DNA of 64,000 nucleotides. Source: Segatella copri. Its GTDB lineage: Bacteria > Bacteroidota > Bacteroidia > Bacteroidales > Bacteroidaceae. Made by a program: the position numbers and the translations under genes. The stretch's first letter is position 1. Each line of letters starts with the position of its first letter. Under the pieces are notes generated by a model. It was given only the letters and a program-made list of their open reading frames with translations, had not been told where the DNA came from and ran no database searches. Positions 58,845 through 64,000 of the stretch are shown piece by piece. Location: NCBI RefSeq assembly GCF_019249795.2, contig NZ_CP156891.1:3008001-3072000 (forward strand), given 5' to 3'.

Positions 58845-59084
58845 TTGTTGAATTGTTGAATATGATGAAAGAAGTATTGAACATCAGGTATTTACGGCTC
58901 AACATATTCTCAACAAATCTCTCAACAAAAGAAAGATAATGTTGAAAAGAGAAAACCATGAACACCATTCCTTTCTTTCTTTTTTGCCCAGTAATTTGTT
59001 GTGTAGAGCTATTTGTTGAGAGTTTGTTGAGGGTATAAGTGGTTGGTTCTCATAAAGATAACACCTATCTTCAACAATTCAACG
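58845..59084. repeat. Symmetric array of TTGTTGA/TCAACAA repeats
   Basis: Four blocks are arranged as mirror images: TTGTTGAATTGTTGAA (58845-58860), CTCAACAAATCTCTCAACAA (58909-58928), TTTGTTGAGAGTTTGTTGAG (59012-59031) and TTCAACAATTCAAC (59070-59083). Blocks 1 and 4, and blocks 2 and 3, are inverted copies. The array starts 135 bp after the integrase companion gene and contains no gene. Candidate roles are arm-type integrase sites, an origin-like iteron cluster or an operator. Confidence 0.7.
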
Positions 59085-59833
59085 TTTTACATGCCCTCAC
59101 TTGGTACGCTGTAAAATGTGCTTGTGGATTAATTGGCAACCGCTCTATTCTCCGAAATGGTTGCAGCAACGTTCCTTGGAGGCTTTGCGCCTCCAGCCAC
59201 TTGGGCGAACCTCCGCAGTGTTTTAGCATGGCATTAGATTTATGCAGACTATACCGAGGACCCACAGCACACATAACACACTCGGCATAGTTCACAAAGG
59301 AAATCAACAACACACAACTGAAACACTTGGCAAGTTTCACACTGAAAATATCACCTGTTCCTTTGCAAACTCCATGTACAAAGTAGCTTGTGTCTGTGAC
59401 CTTGTTCTTTCAATGTGGCAGCTTTGATGTTTGGCGCAAATTGAGAGAATTAAGGTCTGCAACCTTGGGCATGGAAAGCCGAAAGGCAAATATCTCGTCT
59501 TTTGTTCTTAGAGGAGGGAGCGAGGTTATGTTTTGGGAACCCCAAAACGCCTCGCTCCACCATGAGGGCGAAGAAATTTTGCTCCCAACGGTTGCAGAAA
59601 GTGAGTGTACCAACTGTAGGCAGTGCATAGAAATATGTAAATAGATTTGTCAGGTGTAGTTTATTCTTCCTTTATTTGCACAAAAGTATGTTTTGAGTGT
59701 TATAAAAAATAAAAAAATGCACTATTACGTTGATACTTTTGTATTTTTGCACTCAGTTATCTTGGACAGCAGAATTTGAAACACTGAAAATCCGTAATCT
59801 GTCTATATGTAAAATCTTTAAATTTGGATTATT
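59085..59833. other. Non-coding stretch with hairpins upstream of the lipoprotein gene
   Basis: No credible gene. Hairpins include GGAGGC-tttgc-GCCTCC (59178-59194) and a larger one in which GGAGCGAGG pairs with CCTCGCTCC and TTTTGGG pairs with CCCAAAA, within about 59516-59560. A plus-strand frame crossing this region (59390-59644) is probably not translated. Overlapping -7 elements TACTTTTG (59734-59741) and TATTTTTG (59742-59749) lie about 90 bp before the lipoprotein start and probably drive it. Confidence 0.5.
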
Positions 59834-61288
59834 ATGACTAAGAAGTTTTGGTTAATAGCACTCATCGTAGCTTGCACTGTTGTATTTGGCAGTTGCGATA
59901 AGTCTGAGGAATTGAGTGTTGAGCAATGTAAGTTGGATATGAATCTATTCAACCAAACCTATACTGTTAATGATGAGGGGTGCTGTGTGCTAAAAGGGAG
60001 AAAGCCAATAGCAGCAGAAGAAATACAGAGTAAGGTCAAGGGCTATGGTTGGGAGAGTATTGCCACTTATGAGGTACAGGAAAACGGAAAGTTGAGCAAG
60101 GAGGAATTTTGGAAAGACAGATTTGGTGGCAGCCCTACACACTTTTGGTTTGAGACATCACAGCAAGCTTTTAGTTATTTTTATAGTGATGCCTTGCCAG
60201 CCTTTTGTTTCAGTCGTGTATCATGGACTTATGACATGGACAAAGGCTTCATACTGTTTGGCAGCAACAAGCAGACAACAGACAGCAGATACATGCAGAT
60301 TCTTAAGCTTGACGAGTCGAATGGCAAGACCTTAATGTACACCATACAAAAATTGGGAGCGACGAGTGATGGCAGCAATGGTTACAAGTCTATATATGGC
60401 ATGATTGTATATAAACGCATGACCGAAACCGATTTGGAAATGATGAAGAAAAGTTACACGTATGATACGGATATTGACCGTTCTGTTCCCGACAACTGCA
60501 AGTTTAAGATTAAGGCATACTATGCAGAAGACGACAAAGACAACACAGACCCTGTGTTTCAGACCTTCTGCCTTGTAACATTTGAGCTTACCGATGAATA
60601 TGGTTTCAACTCTTCAGATAATGCCTATTACAACTACTACGATTCAATTACTTGGACGAGTGATTGTCGTGATATGCCAGATAGCTTTGGAATCATGGAA
60701 CGTAAGACAAACTGTTTGAATACTTCCTATTGGTGGAGCACATACTTCTTCACGCCTCATGACAATACTATTGTCTATGCCAATGGCTATAAAGATGGCC
60801 GTATTGTCTATCAAGCCCGAAAGAGGCTCTATTTGGTGAATGATGGATTCTTTGGTTACGATTGGGATAACGTAAGGTATAATTCCAAGAACCCCGAACT
60901 AACAGAATATTGCTTGCTGGACAAGAGCCGTGAGTTTATCCTAACTCCACCTACTGCCTACAAAGAAGACATTACAAAACCGTATGCAGAGTTACGTATT
61001 GTACTGAAAGGAGCAAAAGACAAAAACGACAAGGAATATATGTTAGGCGTGCTTGAACGTGAAAGAGAAGGTCTGTTGAAGATTATGGACCAGTACTATG
61101 AAGCACATAGTACTATAAAAGAAACAGAAAAGGCTTCGCTGTGTAAAACGTTTAAGGCACTACCCGAAGATGCTGATATTAAAGCATATTGGCGTACAAA
61201 ACATTCTCGCATGGTACTGATACTTAAAACTGACGGGGAAGACCCTATAAACAGTGAATACTATGTGCATGCGGAACCAATTAAATGA
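59834..61288 (+). CDS. Lipoprotein of unknown function
   Basis: A 484-aa secreted protein with a lipoprotein signal (hydrophobic LIALIVACTVVFGSC, Cys21) directed to the cell envelope. The mature protein is rich in aromatic residues and Lys/Asp. A segment near residues 60-150 (WESIATYEVQENGKLSKEEF, FGSNKQTTDSRYMQILKLDE) looks like a lipocalin- or DUF-type beta domain common in Bacteroidota lipoproteins. I recognise no family. It has its own promoter region and a strong terminator, so it is a single-gene unit next to the integrase end of the element. Confidence 0.75.
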   Translation: MTKKFWLIALIVACTVVFGSCDKSEELSVEQCKLDMNLFNQTYTVNDEGCCVLKGRKPIAAEEIQSKVKGYGWESIATYEVQENGKLSKEEFWKDRFGGSPTHFWFETSQQAFSYFYSDALPAFCFSRVSWTYDMDKGFILFGSNKQTTDSRYMQILKLDESNGKTLMYTIQKLGATSDGSNGYKSIYGMIVYKRMTETDLEMMKKSYTYDTDIDRSVPDNCKFKIKAYYAEDDKDNTDPVFQTFCLVTFELTDEYGFNSSDNAYYNYYDSITWTSDCRDMPDSFGIMERKTNCLNTSYWWSTYFFTPHDNTIVYANGYKDGRIVYQARKRLYLVNDGFFGYDWDNVRYNSKNPELTEYCLLDKSREFILTPPTAYKEDITKPYAELRIVLKGAKDKNDKEYMLGVLEREREGLLKIMDQYYEAHSTIKETEKASLCKTFKALPEDADIKAYWRTKHSRMVLILKTDGEDPINSEYYVHAEPIK

Positions 61289-61310
61289 TAAATAAGTTTA
61301 ATGTGGACAA

Positions 61311-61360
61311 CAATAGTCATAAGGCGAAGTTAATCTTTGTTTTATGACTATTGTTTTTTT
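61311..61360 (+). terminator. Intrinsic terminator of the lipoprotein gene
   Basis: CAATAGTCATAA (61311-61322) pairs perfectly with TTATGACTATTG (61342-61353), followed by seven T. It is a textbook Rho-independent terminator 23 bp after the stop codon. Confidence 0.85.
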
Positions 61361-61393
61361 GCACCAACATAGTGTGGTTTCATTTTTATTTTG

Positions 61394-61401
61394 TATTTTT
61401 G
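61394..61401 (+). promoter_or_regulatory. Bacteroides-type -7 element upstream of the hairpin-rich segment
   Basis: TATTTTTG matches TAnnTTTG, directly after the lipoprotein terminator. With the preceding G and following C it also reads GTATTTTTGC, a match to the GTAnnTTTGC core of CTnDOT-type attachment sites. A transcript from here would cover the hairpin-rich segment 61435-62163. The -33 element is poor. Confidence 0.45.
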
Positions 61402-61434
61402 CAACTGTAAAGAGTTGTTAGGCAAAGCAAACAT

Positions 61435-62163
61435 ATGCATATTGCAGAAGTTGTGACTATTGCCAAATCATTACCTCTATTGAGGTTGAACACTTATAAA
61501 TCGCTCATTTTAAGCTATTCAGCAGATTATAAAGAATTTTTCGGAAAAATACTACCCAACGGTGTGGAGATTTTTTCGAAAACCGAAGGCTCGACCTTTT
61601 ATTTCCAAAGCCCGCTGCCATACCTTTGCACCTGCACGATAACGGTTGATGCCAAAAGGAAAGACCCTGTGGAGGAAAGAAAATCAGAGCGGCAAATGAA
61701 AATAGAAACTTCACGGAAGTTTTTGGACTGCACGATTATCGCATACTCATTTCTGAGAAATGGATACAACTTCGTCTTGCAAATGTTTTGGAAAATGGAA
61801 TTTGTATATGTTGGAACATGCAAAACAAAATTGTACGGCAAATCAAGGAATGGTGTTTCTTTTAATCGGTTAGCTTGCAACCGACAAAAAGAAACACTTT
61901 TCCTCATGCCGTACTACTGAGACATGGAAAGGTGGCGTGCCACTGTTTTATGTCGTTTGGATTGTGCGATAAAAATGGGACTGCGAATTGTGGCTATAAA
62001 AGTCAGCCGTTGTCAGCACGGCAAACAAAGAAAAGTCCTTGGCAGTATAGTCTTGAAGTATTTCAAGGCATACCGCCAAGGATTTTTCTTGCTGTGCCAT
62101 AGTCGGAGGAAGTTAGTCTGAGGTACGAGGACTGTCTTTCTTCGACGACGGCTGACTTTTATA
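61435..62163. other. Hairpin-rich segment, probably non-coding
   Basis: A 161-codon frame from 61435 to 61920 and a 102-codon minus-strand frame (61599-61907) cross this segment, but it is built of inverted repeats and neither shows protein family features. Clear structures: ATTTTT/AAAAAT near 61540, CATTTC/GAAATG near 61749, an imperfect 82-bp hairpin closed by GTACGGCA and TGCCGTAC (61833-61914), GTGGC/GCCAC near 61933, and a 169-bp hairpin (61995-62163) with a perfect 16-bp outer stem (TATAAAAGTCAGCCGT) and a roughly 37-bp inner stem. It may be a structured RNA, a MITE-like element or a recombination region. Confidence 0.5.
61995..62163. repeat. 169-bp nested inverted repeat
   Basis: The outer arms TATAAAAGTCAGCCGT (61995-62010) and its exact reverse complement (62148-62163) enclose an inner pair, 62020-62057 and 62062-62098, that match over about 37 bp with a few mismatches around a short loop. 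No frame is conserved through it. The form fits a MITE-like insertion or a long RNA hairpin. No clear target-site duplication was seen. Confidence 0.7.
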
Positions 62164-62322
62164 TAGTACTTTGACAGTGTGAATAGGCTATCATGTGAAC
62201 CTCAAGAAACTAGAAACGGCAAACAAAAATGCTAATGAAAAATAAAAGAGCATAAAGATTGTATCAGAATGTAATATCCCAAGATAAAATGCGTATTTTT
62301 GAATTCTAAATAGTTATAGCTT
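62164..62322. promoter_or_regulatory. Leader of the phosphoribosyltransferase gene with a -7 element
   Basis: A 159-bp AT-rich stretch. TATTTTTG at 62294-62301 matches the -7 consensus and lies 21 bp before the start ATG; no good -33 match is found. No other structure was seen. Confidence 0.45.
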
Positions 62323-63258
62323 ATGGGGCAACAATATGCAGGCATAAACAATAAATATGGAAAGAAAGGTCATCTGTATGATCTTTCTGCGAAACTCTTG
62401 TCACAAACAAAAGGTAGTTTTATGGTCATTTGTCTGGAAAATTCAGACAAGTTTTATTTCCTTCATCGCATAAAGTGTAATTTACAGACTGTATGCAAAG
62501 ATATGGGATGGGTAATAGTACACCAGCAACTCTTTAATCGTGATTTAGTCATAGGAATGGGTCTTGCAGAGAAGGGTATGTCTGACATGACCATTTTTCG
62601 CACAAAAAACGAGGACATATATAAGATTTGGAAAGATGTCTTGCATTTTGTGTTTCTAGGTAATGGTCTCCCGAATATAGATTATTTCTCTTATGACACC
62701 TCTTTTATAGGACAGGATTATGCACATGATATAGAATATTACTATATTCATGACTATTATCCGCTTACATGTAAGCAAGTATCCCATAAAGCAAGACAAG
62801 TTCGAAATACCGTCTATGCATTCAAAGATGGAGAAAAATCCTTGCTTTGGGCTAAGGTGTTTTCTGTATGCATCTCTAAACTATCGTGTTTTGACGCAAT
62901 AAAAGAGAATGCTGTGCTTGTGCCGATACCCGCTTCAACAAAGAAAGCACATGGTAGACGCTTTACTCGATTTTGCAGGGAGTTGGCAAAACGATTGGAT
63001 ATTGCCGATGGATTCCTAACTCTGTGGATTGAATTTGATAGAGAAAAGATGAAAGGTACAATTGGGAAGAACAAAATTGAAAATCTGACATTCAATCGGA
63101 TACATATAAAAGGCAAGCATGTGTTGCTTGTTGATGACGTAATCACTACAGGTACAAGTTTAGTTCAAATTGGGAAGAAACTATTAGAACTTGGAGCGTT
63201 GTCTGTCAGAGGTGTCTTTATGGCTAAAACTGTTCGAGAAACAGAAATGTCGGTATGA
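62323..63258 (+). CDS. Phosphoribosyltransferase-domain protein with unusual N-terminal region
   Basis: A 311-aa protein. The C-terminal 120 residues are a type I phosphoribosyltransferase/ComF-like domain: VLVPIPASTKKAHGRRFTRF is the substrate side and HVLLVDDVITTGTSL (Asp271-Asp272) is the PRPP-binding motif. The N-terminal 190 residues (YFLHRIKCNLQTVCKDMGWV and further) lack the zinc fingers of ComF and are not recognised. It stands alone with its own leader and terminator, not beside competence or purine genes. Stand-alone PRTase proteins of this type occur in defence and mobile regions, but a role here is not established. Confidence 0.7.
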   Translation: MGQQYAGINNKYGKKGHLYDLSAKLLSQTKGSFMVICLENSDKFYFLHRIKCNLQTVCKDMGWVIVHQQLFNRDLVIGMGLAEKGMSDMTIFRTKNEDIYKIWKDVLHFVFLGNGLPNIDYFSYDTSFIGQDYAHDIEYYYIHDYYPLTCKQVSHKARQVRNTVYAFKDGEKSLLWAKVFSVCISKLSCFDAIKENAVLVPIPASTKKAHGRRFTRFCRELAKRLDIADGFLTLWIEFDREKMKGTIGKNKIENLTFNRIHIKGKHVLLVDDVITTGTSLVQIGKKLLELGALSVRGVFMAKTVRETEMSV

Positions 63259-63274
63259 TGATTTTCGTCTAAAT

Positions 63275-63330
63275 AATAAATAGAAGATAAAAATGTGCTG
63301 GAAACATTCTTTATCTTCGATTTATTTTTG
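63275..63330 (+). terminator. Intrinsic terminator after the phosphoribosyltransferase gene
   Basis: The arms at 63275-63296 and 63304-63326 are complementary over about 20 bp with one or two mismatches (core GAAGATAAA with TTTATCTTC), followed by TTTTTG. It ends the phosphoribosyltransferase transcript. Confidence 0.75.
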
Positions 63331-63850
63331 TACTTTTGCAACCGAAAGAGTTCTTTAATTGGTTATGCAAATTACAGCAGGATACTACATCCTGTATATT
63401 TCTAATTCGTAACCTCTTCTTCTAATGAAACAAATAGATGTTTCATTTTCAATTACTTACATAAAATAGCGTGTTTTGGCATCGTAACCATGATACTTAG
63501 GCATCGTAACTATCTTGTTTACGGCCGGGGGGTAACTAGGGTGAGTAGGAAATCGCTTTTTCTGGGAGTCTATATATATACTATATCTTTCCTATAGTAA
63601 ACGAACCTTTACATAAGGAAACTCTTAGAAAGTACTCTCCCCTTACTTACCCTACCCACCCGTAGAAGGGCAGGTCGGGGGCGGTATCCTGCTGCGAATA
63701 GTCATCCTCTGCTCTTGGCGATGAAGTCGGTGAAGGGTGAACCCCGATGCCAACCTTTGGCGTTAATAATGTGTTAAAAACACCCCATAACCCATTATAA
63801 TAGAGATTCTTATATTTCTAGCATGCGCTGTATATACAAAGTTCTTTTTA
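63331..63850. other. Non-coding right-hand region with a promoter-like element and short hairpins
   Basis: About 520 bp without a credible gene. TACTTTTG (63331-63338) is a good -7 element with no gene behind it; a short RNA is possible. CAGGA-tactaca-TCCTG (63379-63395) and ATGAAACA-aatagA-TGTTTCAT (around 63425-63446) are small hairpins, and GGCATCGTAAC occurs twice near 63478-63515. Further right the sequence turns G/C-rich with repeated GGTGAA/TTCACC words that may belong to the end of the minus-strand gene. Confidence 0.4.
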
Positions 63851-64000
63851 CTAGGGTTCACCCCAGAGCCGAAAAGGTGAATGCTTGGGGCAAGTGTTCA
63901 CCCCGCTGTTCACCATTTGGTAACTATCGGCAAAGATACGACAAAAGGCTTCCTGTTTTATTTCAAGCAATGTTCGTTCATTGGCATTGGGGTTGTTGTA
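63851..64000 (-). CDS. Possible C-terminal end of a minus-strand gene (cut by window edge)
   Basis: On the minus strand a frame is open from the right edge to a TAG at 63851-63853, giving 49 codons (YNNPNANERTLLEIKQEAFC and then RIFADSYQMVNSG, ending LWGEP). The residue mix in the first 30 codons looks protein-like, with a helical pattern. The last part is less so. Only the tail would be visible, so no family can be given; it could also be a chance open frame. Confidence 0.3.
   Translation of the reverse strand, partial: YNNPNANERTLLEIKQEAFCRIFADSYQMVNSGVNTCPKHSPFRLWGEP

Noticed and set aside
58840..59090. Repeat array considered as a CRISPR array
   Set aside because: Units are only 7-10 bp, occur in both orientations, and there are no equal-length spacers or cas genes in the window.
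59390..59644. Frame of 84 codons with a CTNCRQC segment resembling a ferredoxin-like cysteine motif
   Set aside because: It crosses a strong DNA hairpin (about 59516-59560), has no plausible start context, and the cysteines are too few for an iron-sulfur protein.
61435..61920. Frame of 161 codons starting after a promoter-like element
   Set aside because: The segment is dominated by inverted repeats, amino-acid composition is odd, and a minus-strand frame is open over the same bases. It is listed as a hairpin-rich region instead.

Overview
The window comes from a Bacteroidota chromosome, most likely a Prevotella/Segatella-type gut or oral species. The clues are promoters of the Bacteroides type (TAnnTTTG at -7, often with TTTG about 20 bp upstream), almost no Shine-Dalgarno sites, many ATGA start/stop overlaps, and a transfer region with the gene order of the Bacteroides CTnDOT family. 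I see no rRNA, tRNA or CRISPR array. Identifications rest on reading motifs and gene order; no database search was run.

Region 1 (1-17,227, + strand, AT-rich) is a capsule or O-antigen type surface polysaccharide locus. It holds a CMP-sugar synthetase tail, a KDG-type sugar kinase, a GT52 (sialyltransferase-like) enzyme, a Wzx flippase, a Wzy polymerase, GT4, GT2, GT14 and GT26 glycosyltransferases, a GT-C membrane transferase and a UbiA-family polyprenyl-phosphate phosphoribosyltransferase. The GT-C gene is frameshifted in an 8-G run and the GT14 gene carries a 7-G run, suggesting phase variation. An orphan C-terminal fragment of a UvrD-type helicase (4912-5115) lies between two transferase genes. 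A translationally coupled three-gene cassette of unknown function (membrane protein, small protein, beta-rich protein; 12,775-15,141) interrupts the locus.

Region 2 (17,255-31,635, + strand) is a tightly packed run of eight genes: an OLD-family ATPase/TOPRIM nuclease and a UvrD-like helicase (Gabija-like pair), a 425-aa protein of unknown function, three tandem paralogous SF2 helicases, then an RteA-like hybrid histidine kinase and an RteB-like sigma-54 response regulator. Gaps are 30 bp or less, so the putative defence genes may share a transcript with the regulators of the conjugative element. A sigma-54-type promoter candidate sits upstream of an RteC-like gene.

Region 3 (32,576-35,880) is a defence cargo island between rteC and mobC: an Abi_2 (AbiD/F) HEPN protein, a short structured RNA candidate with its own promoter and terminator, and a convergent AAA ATPase plus RloB-like TOPRIM pair.

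Region 4 (35,896-58,710) is the conjugation module: mobC-mobB-mobA (minus), an oriT candidate region, traA to traQ without a traH (plus), a lysozyme and a terminator. An ORF-less group II intron and PcfJ/PcfK-like genes (minus) follow, then a tyrosine integrase lacking the first catalytic Arg and a small companion gene.

Region 5 (58,711-64,000) is sparsely coding: a symmetric array of TTGTTGA repeats, a lipoprotein, a hairpin-rich segment, a solitary phosphoribosyltransferase and the end of a possible minus-strand gene. A likely history is that a CTnDOT-family element carrying defence cargo integrated beside a capsule locus. Its exact ends are not resolved here.
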